Notes under the pieces: generated by a model
Told to the model about the DNA's origin: nothing
The model's input: only the letters and a program-made list of their open reading frames with translations
Databases searched by the model: none
NCBI GenBank assembly: GCA_022827095.1
Contig: JAJDTP010000005.1
Location: 583,919 to 647,918 of the forward strand
Length of the DNA stretch: 64,000 nt
DNA from: Dehalococcoidia bacterium
GTDB lineage: Bacteria > Chloroflexota > Dehalococcoidia > Lucifugimonadales > UBA3495
Reading direction: 5' to 3'
Shown: positions 1-8,553 of the stretch, piece after piece
How the letters are laid out: each line of letters opens with the position of its first letter
Position numbering within the stretch: the first letter of the stretch is position 1
Translations under genes and position numbers: made by a program

Positions 1-837
1 GCCGAAGCGGCCCTTGACGCACAGCATCCCGACGCTGGAAAGGTTATTCGGGTCGTCATGCGAAGCGATTATCTTTCCGGCTTCCGGTCCTTCGGTGGCG
101 TTGCTGACCTCCAACTTGATCCCGCAGCCCACCCCGCAATACGGGCAGGTCGTGCTGACTTGGTGGCTGGGCGTCTGCGCATCCGGGGCCGCTTTGACGC
201 TGATCGCGCCGGTAGGGCATACGCTGAGGCATTGTCCGCAGGTGGTGCAGATGCTTTCGCCCAGCGGTTTGTCACCGGCGGTGGCGATACGCGCCGATCC
301 GCCGGCGCCCAACACGTCTATTGCGCCGATGTACTGGTGGGCCGACTGGCAGGCGTTGACGCAACGGGCGCAGAGGATACATGCGTCCATGGCCAGATTG
401 AACACCGGGTTGGATTCATCCGTGGGCTGGCGTGGCCGCGAACCCCAGCGAGTTGTGGATATGCCGTGCAACCTGGCTGCGTCGGTCAGCAGCCCGTACG
501 CATCCGCATCTGGCTCGACTGAGTGGTTCCCGTTGCCAACCATGCCCAAGGTGAGCTCGATAACGCCGGAACGAATGCGACGAGCGTCGGCGGTGTCAGT
601 GCGGATCACCATGCCGTCGCTGGCCGGCGTGGAGCACGACGCGGGAAACCCGCGGATGCCGTCGATTTGCACCAGGCAGGTCCGGCACGCCCCGATGGCC
701 GGCATGTCAGCGTCCTTACACAACTGGGACAGGGGCACGCCAGCGGCGTTAACGGCGTCCAGCGCGCTGGATCCTGGCGGGACGCTGACCGCGATTCCAT
801 CCACCGTCACGCCGATCGTTGAACTTGCTACGACCAT
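1..837 (-). CDS. fdhA: Formate dehydrogenase alpha subunit, N-terminal part (cut by window edge)
   Basis: Molybdopterin oxidoreductase that would oxidise formate to CO2 and pass electrons through an iron-sulfur chain, probably to NAD. The 279 visible codons show the NuoG/FdhA domain order. A [2Fe-2S] ferredoxin domain has Cys40, 51, 54 and 68. Two [4Fe-4S] clusters follow (Cys153/156/159/163 and Cys197/200/203/207). The start of the MopB domain carries another cluster (Cys231/234/238 and Cys273). The catalytic molybdenum domain lies off the left edge, so the active-site Cys or Sec cannot be seen. Start ATG is at 837. The nearby mocA and xdhC genes fit a molybdenum enzyme. An NADH dehydrogenase subunit G-like role is the alternative. 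Confidence 0.85.
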   Translation of the reverse strand, partial: MVVASSTIGVTVDGIAVSVPPGSSALDAVNAAGVPLSQLCKDADMPAIGACRTCLVQIDGIRGFPASCSTPASDGMVIRTDTADARRIRSGVIELTLGMVGNGNHSVEPDADAYGLLTDAARLHGISTTRWGSRPRQPTDESNPVFNLAMDACILCARCVNACQSAHQYIGAIDVLGAGGSARIATAGDKPLGESICTTCGQCLSVCPTGAISVKAAPDAQTPSHQVSTTCPYCGVGCGIKLEVSNATEGPEAGKIIASHDDPNNLSSVGMLCVKGRFG

Positions 838-906
838 TGCTCCCACCCCCAGCTTCGCCAGCGCCAGATGTCGATTTGTCAGTTTGAGGCGCTCATCGCG
901 CCCCGA

Positions 907-2118
907 TCAGCCCTCGAAATAGCACTCCTCATGGAAGAGCTCGGCCAGGCGAGCCACGCCTTCGCGTATCTCCGCCGGCGAATTGTGGCTGTAGGTGAGG
1001 CGGAGGTGATTGTTGCGCCCGCGGTCCGACCGGAACATGCCACCCGGATTGTATTTGACGTCCCGGGCGGTGGCTTTGGCCAGGGTGGACCACGTGTCGG
1101 CGTTTTCGGGCAGCTTGACGAACATCATCATCCCGCCGTGAGGGTGGGTCCACTCGCAGAAGGGCGGGAAGTTGCTTTCCAGAGCCCCGATCATTGCATC
1201 ACGCCTGGCCAGCAGGGCTTGCCGAACCGCTTCAATATGGTCTGCCTCGTGGGCGCGCATGTATTCATAGACCATGGTCGTGGCCAGATGGCTCACGCTG
1301 CGACGCGGCAGGTTCTCAGAGTTGACCAGCGGCAACGCGTCCTGGACACCGGAGGGCAGCACGCCGAAGCCCACGCGCAACCCGCATCCCAGCAGCTTGG
1401 TGAACGACGACACGTAAAACACGTCACCTTGATCGCTGATGCCGGACATCGCCTGCGGCAGCGGGTCGCCGTCGATACGGAAATCCGCGTAGGACTCGTT
1501 CTCCATCACGGGCACGCCGTACTTCTGGGCAACTTCCAATATCGCCCGGCGCCTACCCTCGGAGACCGTGAAGCCCAGGGGGTTCTGATATACGGGAATC
1601 GTCCACACGAACTTGGCCCGGCGTCCCGAATTTTCCAGCGATGCCAGCGCGTCTTCCAGAGCGTCGGGCAGCATGCCATCGTCGTCGCAGGCGACGTGGA
1701 CCGGCTCCGCGCCGCGTTCCATCATCATGCGCAGGCTGCCCATGTAAGTGAATTCTTCCACCAGCACGGCGTCCCCCGGGTTGATGAAAGATTCCAGGAT
1801 GATGGCAATCGCGCCTCCGGCTCCGTCCGAGATGAACACGTCACCCGGGGATACGTCGTAGCCACGGTTGGCTGCCAGTCGTTCCGCGATCATTTCCCTC
1901 AGACCGACGTGCCCGCCGGGCGGTGGATACCCGGCTAGCGATGCCGCCCCGTTGGTTTCGAGGCCGGTCCGGATGGCGGCCAGATACTCGTCGCCATCGA
2001 CCACCTCGGGCACCGCGTTGGTGATCGAGAAAATGTACTTGACGGCGTCGCCTGCTCCCGGGGGCGATGCGACAGACCTCGGCAAATTGCTGGAAAAAAG
2101 CGATGCGTAATCGACCAT
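907..2118 (-). CDS. PLP-dependent aminotransferase class I/II (MocR/2-aminoadipate type)
   Basis: Fold-type I pyridoxal-phosphate aminotransferase of 403 residues, without the N-terminal GntR DNA-binding domain of true MocR regulators. The PLP-binding lysine is Lys241 in the SSFTK motif. The YQNPLG motif at about 177-182 and the C-terminal HLRLTYSH segment are typical of the 2-aminoadipate/aromatic aminotransferase group. The start is supported by GGGAGG six bases before ATG 2118. It lies just upstream of fdhA, leaving about 70 bases. A clear paralogue lies at 27938-29125. Substrate cannot be told from sequence. Confidence 0.85.
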   Translation of the reverse strand: MVDYASLFSSNLPRSVASPPGAGDAVKYIFSITNAVPEVVDGDEYLAAIRTGLETNGAASLAGYPPPGGHVGLREMIAERLAANRGYDVSPGDVFISDGAGGAIAIILESFINPGDAVLVEEFTYMGSLRMMMERGAEPVHVACDDDGMLPDALEDALASLENSGRRAKFVWTIPVYQNPLGFTVSEGRRRAILEVAQKYGVPVMENESYADFRIDGDPLPQAMSGISDQGDVFYVSSFTKLLGCGLRVGFGVLPSGVQDALPLVNSENLPRRSVSHLATTMVYEYMRAHEADHIEAVRQALLARRDAMIGALESNFPPFCEWTHPHGGMMMFVKLPENADTWSTLAKATARDVKYNPGGMFRSDRGRNNHLRLTYSHNSPAEIREGVARLAELFHEECYFEG

Positions 2119-2212
2119 ATGTGGCCTCCCGATACTGCGCTTGGGCGTATGGTATCAGATACGCGCCGCTGTTCGTCCCGGTTTCGGTGCGCTGAACCCG
2201 GCATTCGCGACT

Positions 2213-3412
2213 TCACACGGCGGCTTTGGTTCGTTGGGCTACGCCTTCCCGAACCCGGGGTATCAATTCCCTCCCGTAATCGGCGGCGTCCGCGAGCGGG
2301 TCGAACCCGCGGATGATGAACGCGCTGCAACCCAGGTCGTAGTACGCTAGCAGGGCGTCGGCCACCTGCTGCGGGGTGCCCACCAGGCAGGTGGTGCTGC
2401 CCGACGCTCCGCTGGCGGCGGCTATGGGCATCCACAGCCTTTCATCGTGCACGTTGCCTTCGGCCGCGAAACGGAGCAGACGCCAGGCTCCCTCCGATTG
2501 CGGCCGGGTGGGCACGCCCGGCGTGATCCGGCCCGCGGTGGCCTGCTGGACCCGGGCCAAAATCTCCTCGGCCCGTTGCCACGCCTTCTCCTCGGTGTCC
2601 GCGAGGATGGGCCGCGCTGAGAGGCTGAATCTCATGTCCGCCGGGTCACGTCCGGCCACCGCCACCCGCTGGCGCACGTCGGCGATCCGTTCGGCGATGG
2701 ATGCCCGCGGCTCGCCCCAAAGCGCGAAAAGATCGGCGCGTCGGCTGGCAGTATCCAGCGCGGCGTCCGAGGCTCCACCAAAAAAGAGCGGCACGTGCGG
2801 GTACTGCCGGCAGCGGGCCTGGCTGTAAGCGGCCTGCAGGTGGTAGAACTCACTGTCGTGGTCGAAGGGTTCCGTCTCCGTCCAGATGCGTCGCATCACG
2901 GCCAGATATTCGTCCGTCCGGCGATACCGCGAGTCGTGATCCAGCCAGTCGCCGTCCTGGCGCTGCTCGACGTCGTTTCCACCCGTAATGATGTGCAGCG
3001 CGATGCGCCCGTTGGTGAGCTGATCCAGCGTGGCCGCCTTGCGCGCGGCCAGCGTGGGGGCGACAAACCCGGGCCGGTGGGCGATCAGGTATCCCAACCG
3101 CTCGGTATGCGCCGCGGCGTATCCGGCCACCTCGAACCCGTCCGGCGTCGATGAGGAATAACCGGTCAGCACCATGTCGAAACCGGCCTCCTCATGGGTT
3201 CGGGCGAAGTCCAGAATGTAGTCAGGGTCCACGCCGGAGGGAACCTCGGCGCCGGGGTTTATCCCGCCGCCGAACAGGCTCAGCGTGGCCCCTCGGTTGG
3301 TGGCCGACTCGCGGACAACCCCGATCATCCCGATTATGGTTACGCCGTCGTCTCCGTAAACACTGGGGAACATCCGCTGCGCTCCGGTTCCATTGCAGTT
3401 GGCGTCGCTCAT
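2213..3412 (-). CDS. LLM-class flavin-dependent monooxygenase (SsuD-like)
   Basis: Luciferase-like monooxygenase fold of 399 residues, closest in style to FMNH2-dependent alkanesulfonate or nitrilotriacetate-type monooxygenases. The first strand is followed by a GYSSSTPDG segment, then the family's HRPGFVAP and TNGRIALHIITGG motifs and FFGGASDAALD in the second half. ATG 3412 is chosen because a GGAGA lies 11 bases upstream; an in-frame ATG at 3481 would add 23 poorly conserved residues. It may use FMNH2 rather than F420. No partner flavin reductase is adjacent. Sulfonate oxidation is a family-based guess. Confidence 0.8.
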   Translation of the reverse strand: MSDANCNGTGAQRMFPSVYGDDGVTIIGMIGVVRESATNRGATLSLFGGGINPGAEVPSGVDPDYILDFARTHEEAGFDMVLTGYSSSTPDGFEVAGYAAAHTERLGYLIAHRPGFVAPTLAARKAATLDQLTNGRIALHIITGGNDVEQRQDGDWLDHDSRYRRTDEYLAVMRRIWTETEPFDHDSEFYHLQAAYSQARCRQYPHVPLFFGGASDAALDTASRRADLFALWGEPRASIAERIADVRQRVAVAGRDPADMRFSLSARPILADTEEKAWQRAEEILARVQQATAGRITPGVPTRPQSEGAWRLLRFAAEGNVHDERLWMPIAAASGASGSTTCLVGTPQQVADALLAYYDLGCSAFIIRGFDPLADAADYGRELIPRVREGVAQRTKAAV

Positions 3413-3517
3413 TCTTGGCTTTTCTCCGGTGTCATGGCTGTTTCGCCGTAGTCTAAACCATCTGCCTTCCGTTGCGCTCATGCCACGAAAATCGGATATT
3501 GATTATCCCGTTTGGTG

Positions 3518-3546
3518 TTGACAAGCATCTTTAAGCGGTATACTAT
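3518..3546 (+). promoter_or_regulatory. Strong sigma70-type promoter
   Basis: A perfect -35 TTGACA at 3518-3523 is followed after 17 bases by TACTAT (3541-3546); TATACT at 3539 with a 15-base spacer is the alternative. Transcription would begin near 3553 and run into the hairpin-rich stretch that follows. No plus-strand gene lies downstream until ispG. Confidence 0.65.
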
Positions 3547-3552
3547 GTATTC

Positions 3553-3825
3553 AAGGCGCTGGGGGTACAGGGAACTCCCACCCGCCGTAAACCCGATGGC
3601 CAGACCATCGTCAACGCAGGAGGTTAGAAGTGGTCACGCTGATCGAGCTGAACCATAGCTGGCATTTCCCCTGTAAAAGCCCTGTCGGCGGAACCGCGGT
3701 GGCATGACGATGCTGGGTGGCCGCTGACAGGGTTAAAACCCGTCAGGCCGTCGCATCCTTGGCGACGGAACGAAGGGAAACCAGCAACCGGGGCCTCGAC
3801 TGTTTATCGGGCCCCGGTTTCGTTG
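3553..3825 (+). ncRNA. Putative structured non-coding RNA, family unknown
   Basis: About 270 bases lie between two minus-strand genes, contain no credible coding frame and follow a strong promoter. The sequence folds into a series of stems. A 7-bp closing stem TACAGGG/CCCTGTA (3566-3572 with 3669-3675) encloses a 6-bp hairpin at 3594-3610. A 12-bp stem with one G-U pair joins 3680-3691 to 3721-3732. A 7-bp hairpin spans 3748-3768, and a terminator-like hairpin closes the stretch at 3786-3819. I could not match it to RNase P RNA, tmRNA, SRP RNA or a riboswitch class. The extents are inferred. Confidence 0.45.
3786..3825 (+). terminator. Terminator-like hairpin at end of putative RNA
   Basis: AACCGGGGCC (3786-3795) pairs with GGCCCCGGTT (3810-3819), with three more pairs inside the loop, followed by TTCGTT. 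The U-tract is weak on the plus strand. It also lies just past the mocA stop on the minus strand, where the sequence after the stem is less U-rich still, so it may serve both sides. Confidence 0.5.
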
Positions 3826-3854
3826 TGCCGTGTCGGGAGCGTCGACTGTCCTTT

Positions 3855-4508
3855 TCAGATCATCGACCCGGCTTCCGACTCTCTCAGCGCAGCCTGGTAC
3901 TGTTCGGGTGTGTTGACATCCCAGAGCAACTCGGCGGCGCCCAGTTCTACCCGCTGCGTAGCGTCGCAGTGACGCTCGGTAATCGCCCGCATGCCTTGGG
4001 TTTTTTCGTCGATGGCGATGAGTTCGCCGTACAAACTCCGGCTCACGACGATGGGATGCCCACCTTTTCCCTGGTACGTCGGGATTGTAATGAGCGTGTC
4101 ATGCCCGTTGGAATGGGCATCCAACGTCTCCCTGATGATCCCGACAGAACGGGGTTGGTCGACGTTCAGCATCAAAATTGCCGCGTCAGGGTCGGCCGAC
4201 GGTCCGAGTGCCCAGAGGCCCGTCTTGATTGAGGTGGTTTTTCCCTGGGCGTAGTCCTCGTTGATTACGCACCGCACCCTGCCGAGGTTGTACACATCAC
4301 GGTTGGCGCCAATACGGGCCTGCAATTCGTCAGCCCGGTGGCCCAGCACGACAACCACTTCGTCTGCGCCCGCCTCCCGCAAGGCAACGATCTGGTGGAT
4401 GATGAGAGACCTACCCTGCCAGTCCAGCAGCGCTTTGAGGGTGCCCATGCGCCGGGACACTCCGGCGGCCAGAAGGATCGCTGACGTGAATGGCAACCTG
4501 TCCGTCAT
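3855..4508 (-). CDS. mocA: Molybdenum cofactor cytidylyltransferase (MocA/MobA-like NTP transferase)
   Basis: Transfers CMP (or GMP) to molybdopterin to make the dinucleotide cofactor of xanthine dehydrogenase/formate dehydrogenase-type enzymes. The protein has 217 residues, the usual length. The nucleotide-binding signature LAAGVSRRMG is at residues 13-22 with Lys25 after it. GKTTSI is at 89-94 and the metal-binding DQP at 117-119. It follows xdhC on the same strand with about 150 bases between, a standard pairing for insertion of modified Moco. CTP versus GTP preference cannot be fixed by eye, though the neighbour XdhC favours MocA. Confidence 0.85.
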   Translation of the reverse strand: MTDRLPFTSAILLAAGVSRRMGTLKALLDWQGRSLIIHQIVALREAGADEVVVVLGHRADELQARIGANRDVYNLGRVRCVINEDYAQGKTTSIKTGLWALGPSADPDAAILMLNVDQPRSVGIIRETLDAHSNGHDTLITIPTYQGKGGHPIVVSRSLYGELIAIDEKTQGMRAITERHCDATQRVELGAAELLWDVNTPEQYQAALRESEAGSMI

Positions 4509-4662
4509 GCGTTGATCAATTTGCCGCTAGGGCCGGAAGTCCGCGGCCTGCTCAGTCGTGGGAAGCAGTCCTTGTTGTCACCACCGCCAAGATTGCGCCG
4601 GGTGTCGTGGGCGCCAGGCGACGCAACAGGATCGACTACCCTCGAACCAGTTCCGCAGGCAT

Positions 4663-5799
4663 TTAGTCGGCGGTGGCTCCCATGGCACGGTTGGCGCGCC
4701 GCTCGGCACGTTCCAGGTACCAGTCGTCCATGGTCATCGGGCTGCCCTTGCCACCCCGCCGGGCCATGATGATCTCCGACATGATACTGACGGCCAACTC
4801 TTCCGGTTCCAGCGCGCCGATGTCCAACCCGATGGGCGCCCGCACCTCCGCCAGCCGTTCCCGCGGTACGCCCTCCTGCAATAAACGCTGGTAGATCATC
4901 AGCGTCTTGCGCCGACTCCCCAGCAAACCGATGTATCGCGCCTTGGTGGTCAGGGCAGATTCCAGCGCTACGTCGTCGAACCAGTGGCCACGCGACGCCA
5001 CCACGATGAAGCTGTTGACGTTGATGTCCAGGTGCTCCGCCCAATTGGTGTACGGGGTGACGATGGTGTCTTCGGCGTACGGGAACCGCTCGGCGTTGGA
5101 GAAGTCCTCACGGTCGTCGATGATGTACACCCGATAGCCCAACTGATGGGCCAGGTCGGCGGTCGCCTTCCCAACGTGCCCGCCGCCGACCATTACCAGC
5201 GTGGGTGGTGTGGTGAACCCTTCCACGAACAGTTCGGTCTGGTCGTCGATGTCCACCGACTCGTTGGCTCCCACCGCAGCCACGCGACCCGCCGCTTCCA
5301 GCGCGATCTCGTCCAGTTCCACTGTGCCGATGCCGCCGGCGATGGAACCGTCGGACCGCAGCAGCAACTTCGCCCCGAGGCGCGCCGTGTCTCCGTCCGA
5401 ACGCACCACCGTTGCCAGCGCCGCCGGCTCCGCGCCGTCGTACGCGCCCAGCAACTCCGACCCGATGTCGGTGAAGTCTTCCGTGTCCCAGAACGGCTCC
5501 AGGTAGAAGTACATCGTGCCGCCGCAGACCAGACCGTCGCGAGCGGCAATGTCCTCGTTGAGGTAATAGTCCTTGAACTCCGGTCCGCCCTGGTTGCGCA
5601 GGATCTCCCGCGCCGCGAACCAGATGTCGCCCTCTACGCAGCCCCCGCCGAGCGTGCCGACGGCGGTGCCGTCATCCCGCACCAGCAGCATCGCGCCGGC
5701 TTTTTGCGGCGTGGACCCCTTGGTGCGCACCACCGTGGCCAGCACGCAGGGATTGCCCGTTTCCAACTGATTTACCGCTTCCTGAATAACGTCGCGCAC
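4663..5799 (-). CDS. xdhC: XdhC/CoxI-family molybdenum cofactor chaperone
   Basis: Binds the sulfurated molybdenum cofactor and delivers it to a molybdenum hydroxylase or formate dehydrogenase. The 378 residues contain both family domains. The N-terminal XdhC/CoxI domain has TKGSTPQKAG near residues 26-35, GGGCVEG near 51-57 and a CGG motif near 93. The C-terminal Rossmann domain has GGGHVGKA near 205-212 followed by an acidic IIDDRED. It lies upstream of mocA, on the same strand. No xanthine dehydrogenase genes are in view, so the client may be the formate dehydrogenase at the left edge. Confidence 0.85.
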   Translation of the reverse strand: MRDVIQEAVNQLETGNPCVLATVVRTKGSTPQKAGAMLLVRDDGTAVGTLGGGCVEGDIWFAAREILRNQGGPEFKDYYLNEDIAARDGLVCGGTMYFYLEPFWDTEDFTDIGSELLGAYDGAEPAALATVVRSDGDTARLGAKLLLRSDGSIAGGIGTVELDEIALEAAGRVAAVGANESVDIDDQTELFVEGFTTPPTLVMVGGGHVGKATADLAHQLGYRVYIIDDREDFSNAERFPYAEDTIVTPYTNWAEHLDINVNSFIVVASRGHWFDDVALESALTTKARYIGLLGSRRKTLMIYQRLLQEGVPRERLAEVRAPIGLDIGALEPEELAVSIMSEIIMARRGGKGSPMTMDDWYLERAERRANRAMGATAD

Positions 5800-5890
5800 G
5801 CTATCACCTGCCTGATGCCAGATTCTGACTGGCCATTACACCGATTGTCGCCGAAACTCGCTGCTGCGTCGGCCTCACGTTGACACCCAC

Positions 5891-5896
5891 ATTATA
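5891..5896 (-). promoter_or_regulatory. Possible -10 box for xdhC-mocA
   Basis: Read on the minus strand, 5896-5891 is a perfect TATAAT, placing a start about 85 bases before xdhC. No convincing -35 lies 16-18 bases upstream of it, so the call rests on the -10 alone. Confidence 0.3.
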
Positions 5897-5983
5897 CAGC
5901 AACCGCATTTTCGGTACGCGTTCCGGTATCCTGGGATTACCCCGGAACAGGTCGCTTTGCGCTACCGGGCGGGTACCGCGCGG

Positions 5984-6013
5984 TGGCACCTGCATCGGGC
6001 CATCGTGTATGAT
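5984..6013 (+). promoter_or_regulatory. Possible ispG promoter
   Basis: TATGAT at 6008-6013, preceded by TG, with a weak TGGCAC -35 at 5984 and an 18-base spacer. It would give a leader of roughly 58 bases before ispG. The -35 is poor. Confidence 0.35.
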
Positions 6014-6077
6014 TGTCACCCATAAGTTCGGGTTTTTGAATTCGCCACACCTCTTTAGTTGAACGGCGGTGACGAAG

Positions 6078-7217
6078 ATGACTGTGAACCAGCGCAGGGT
6101 TACCAAACCGGTGTATGTCGGTGGAGTCAAGGTTGGCGGTGGCGCCGACGTCACCGTTCAGTCCATGACCAAGACTGACACCCGTGACGTCAAGGCGACG
6201 GTCCGGCAGATCCACGAACTCGAGGAAGCGGGATGCGAAATCATCCGCTCCGCGGTGCCCGACATGGAAGCTGCCAAGGCGATGGCGGAGATCAAGAAGC
6301 AGATCCGGATACCGCTGATCGCCGACATTCATTTCCACTACCAGCTTGCGTTGGAATGCGCGGAGGGTGGCATCGACTGCCTGCGCCTCAACCCGGGCAA
6401 CCTGCGCAACGAGGATCAGGTGCGCCAGGTCGTCGCCTCTGCCAAGGAACGTAATATCCCCATCCGCATCGGCGTGAATTTCGGCAGCCTCCCACCCGTG
6501 GGCGGCATCGGCCGGACCCGCGGTTTTTCCCGCCACATGGACCTGGTGAACCGGCTGCCCAAGGCCGGCGAGGCCCAGGCCGGAGATTACAGCATAGTCG
6601 ACCACATGGTCGCCACCGCCCTCTGGGAGATCAGCCTGCTTGAGCAGCAGGACTTCGACCAGATCAAGATTTCCATGAAAGCCTTTGACGTGCCTACTAC
6701 CGTAGAAGCCTACCGCCGCGTGGCCGAGATGGTTCCATACCCTCTGCACCTGGGGATCACCGAGGCCGGCACCGCCAAGTCCGGCTCTATCCGCACCGCG
6801 GTCGGGTTGGGTGTGCTGCTGTACGAAGGCATCGGCGACACTATCCGCGTTTCCCTCAGCGACGACAGTGTGGAAGAGGTCATCGCGGGTTATGAGATCC
6901 TGAAATCGCTGAACCTGCGCGACAAGGGAACGACCATGGTGGCCTGTCCCAGTTGCGGTCGCGCCGACGTTGACATCCGCAAGCTGGCCAACGACGTCGA
7001 TGACCTGCTCAAGAAAACTGACAAGAACATCAAGGTCGCGGTCATGGGTTGCGAGGTCAACGGGCCCGGCGAGGCCAAGGACGCCGACGTGGGCATCGCC
7101 GCCGGCGCCGGACGCGCCATCATCTTCCGCAAGGGCGAAAAGATCCGCGTGGTCTCCGAAGCCGAAATGCTCACCGCCCTCATGGAGGAGATCGAAAACA
7201 CGCCGGCCCACGCCTGA
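6078..7217 (+). CDS. ispG: 4-hydroxy-3-methylbut-2-enyl diphosphate synthase (GcpE)
   Basis: Penultimate enzyme of the MEP isoprenoid pathway. It reduces methylerythritol cyclodiphosphate to HMBPP using a [4Fe-4S] cluster. The short bacterial form (379 residues) is intact. Cluster ligands are Cys290 and Cys293 in CPSCGR and Cys325 in GCEVNGPGE, and the N-terminal VQSMTKTDTRDV TIM-barrel motif is present. ATG 6078 is preferred because GGTGA sits five bases upstream; an in-frame GTG at 6069 adds three residues. No other MEP gene is adjacent. The next gene starts 27 bases downstream and may be co-transcribed. Confidence 0.95.
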   Translation: MTVNQRRVTKPVYVGGVKVGGGADVTVQSMTKTDTRDVKATVRQIHELEEAGCEIIRSAVPDMEAAKAMAEIKKQIRIPLIADIHFHYQLALECAEGGIDCLRLNPGNLRNEDQVRQVVASAKERNIPIRIGVNFGSLPPVGGIGRTRGFSRHMDLVNRLPKAGEAQAGDYSIVDHMVATALWEISLLEQQDFDQIKISMKAFDVPTTVEAYRRVAEMVPYPLHLGITEAGTAKSGSIRTAVGLGVLLYEGIGDTIRVSLSDDSVEEVIAGYEILKSLNLRDKGTTMVACPSCGRADVDIRKLANDVDDLLKKTDKNIKVAVMGCEVNGPGEAKDADVGIAAGAGRAIIFRKGEKIRVVSEAEMLTALMEEIENTPAHA

Positions 7218-7244
7218 CCGTCGCACCGATCTCTTCCGGCCGCC

Positions 7245-8486
7245 ATGACCACCATCGCCGAAACCGTGGGGGCAATCTCGTCCGGCGACGTCGCCTCCCT
7301 GGAAGCGCTCGGAATCCCCGAACTTCCCACCGAGCGGGAGGAACTGCGGCGCCATTTGCTGGACGCCATCGCCCGCATCCGTCCCATCCTGGAGGCGGAT
7401 GCCGAGGCTAACGATGCTGCCGAAACCTTGGCCTGGCCCTCCGTGGTCGCGCTTTACCGCGAGGGGCTGCTGTCGCTCAAGGTCCCCCACGAACTCGGCG
7501 GTCCCGAGGTCGACCCCCACCTGTACCTCGAGTTGTGCGACGAGCTTTCGTACATCAACCCGTCGGCCGGCTGGTGCGCTTTCATCAACAGCACCAGTGC
7601 GGCGCTCCTCGGAGCGTTTCTGCCCGATGCCGGCGCGGAGCGCGTGTTTCCCTCGGGCCGCATGCCCATCGCGTCCGGCGCGCTGATCCCGCGGGGCGCG
7701 GCAGCCCCGGTGGAAGGCGGTTGGCAGGTCAGCGGACAGTGGCCCTTTGCCAGCGGATCTGCCCACTCCTCGTGGCTCCTGGCCGGCTTTCGCATCATGC
7801 GCGACGGCGCGCCCGGACCCGAACACATGGTGATGGCCGCCGCCATCGAAGACGTGCAGTTCGTCGACAACTGGCAGGTGATGGGCCTCAAGGGCACGGG
7901 CAGCCGCGACTTTGTACTGACCGATCACTTTGTGGCCGAAGACATGGCGTTCGACCTGTTGACCACGGACCCACGCAAGGGCGGGCCCATGTTCTGGCTG
8001 GGCCGCCCTGGTTTCGTGACACCTGACCATGCCGCCTTTGCCCTGGGCGTGGCTCGCCGGGCGCTGGATGAGATAGCGATGCAGGCCGGTTCCTACCAGC
8101 GCGGTTACCTGACTTCGCCCATCGCCCAGCGCGGGGCGTTGCAGCACGATCTGGGCAAGTGCGACCAGCAACTCCGCGCTGCCCGAGCCCTTTGCCGCGA
8201 GGCGTTAGATGAAGCCTGGGAGTTCTGCCGGCGCGGCGAACGCCCCGATTTGGAACGGCAGCTTCGCCTGCGCGGGGCCTGCGCCTACGCCACCGACGTG
8301 GCCTGCCAGATCGCCACCACTGCCTTCCGCTACGGCGGCGGCAACGCCATCTACAACGACCGGGTCCTGCAACGCAGCATGCGCGACATCAACGCCGCCG
8401 CCCAGCACTTCATGGTCAACACCAGCGCCTACGACAACCTGGGGCAGTTCCGGCTGGGAATGTCGAATGTGAACCCGATGGGGTGA
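7245..8486 (+). CDS. Acyl-CoA dehydrogenase-fold flavin monooxygenase (HsaA-like)
   Basis: A 413-residue protein of acyl-CoA dehydrogenase fold, of the group D flavin monooxygenase type (HsaA, DszC, IndA-like). These use reduced flavin and oxygen to hydroxylate aromatic or sulfur compounds. Supporting segments are PFASGS near 166-171, WQVMGLKGTGSRDF near 208-221 and the C-terminal YGGGNAIYNDRVLQR. It lacks the catalytic Glu and the YEGTSE C-terminal motif of true acyl-CoA dehydrogenases, such as the one at 41564. It follows ispG by 27 bases. Substrate is unknown and no flavin reductase neighbour is visible. Confidence 0.75.
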   Translation: MTTIAETVGAISSGDVASLEALGIPELPTEREELRRHLLDAIARIRPILEADAEANDAAETLAWPSVVALYREGLLSLKVPHELGGPEVDPHLYLELCDELSYINPSAGWCAFINSTSAALLGAFLPDAGAERVFPSGRMPIASGALIPRGAAAPVEGGWQVSGQWPFASGSAHSSWLLAGFRIMRDGAPGPEHMVMAAAIEDVQFVDNWQVMGLKGTGSRDFVLTDHFVAEDMAFDLLTTDPRKGGPMFWLGRPGFVTPDHAAFALGVARRALDEIAMQAGSYQRGYLTSPIAQRGALQHDLGKCDQQLRAARALCREALDEAWEFCRRGERPDLERQLRLRGACAYATDVACQIATTAFRYGGGNAIYNDRVLQRSMRDINAAAQHFMVNTSAYDNLGQFRLGMSNVNPMG

Positions 8487-8553
8487 CGCAGTAGATGTGC
8501 ATGACATATGTGCAAATCAGAATGCTAACAAACCTTCACTCCGAGGAGATAAT

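Noticed and set aside
868..1938. Long plus-strand open frame over the first aminotransferase
   Set aside because: Translation is histidine/arginine-rich with no domain; the minus-strand aminotransferase has complete motifs.
3684..3705. T-box-like sequence GGCGGAACCGCGG in the putative RNA
   Set aside because: It resembles the T-box consensus at its second half, but the UGGN that pairs with tRNA is changed and no synthetase or amino-acid gene follows on the plus strand.
3765..3795. GGGAAACCAGCAACCGGGG resembling part of a SAM riboswitch
   Set aside because: The flanking GACUGGCCC and GAUGA elements are missing and no methionine gene lies downstream.
3717..4232. Plus-strand open frame after the strong promoter at 3518 as its target gene
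   Set aside because: It is antisense to mocA, has no ribosome site, and begins inside the 12-bp stem of the putative RNA.
5937..8171. Long minus-strand open frame of over 700 codons
   Set aside because: It lies opposite ispG and the flavin monooxygenase gene, which both have clear family motifs. The frame arises from high-GC codon bias.
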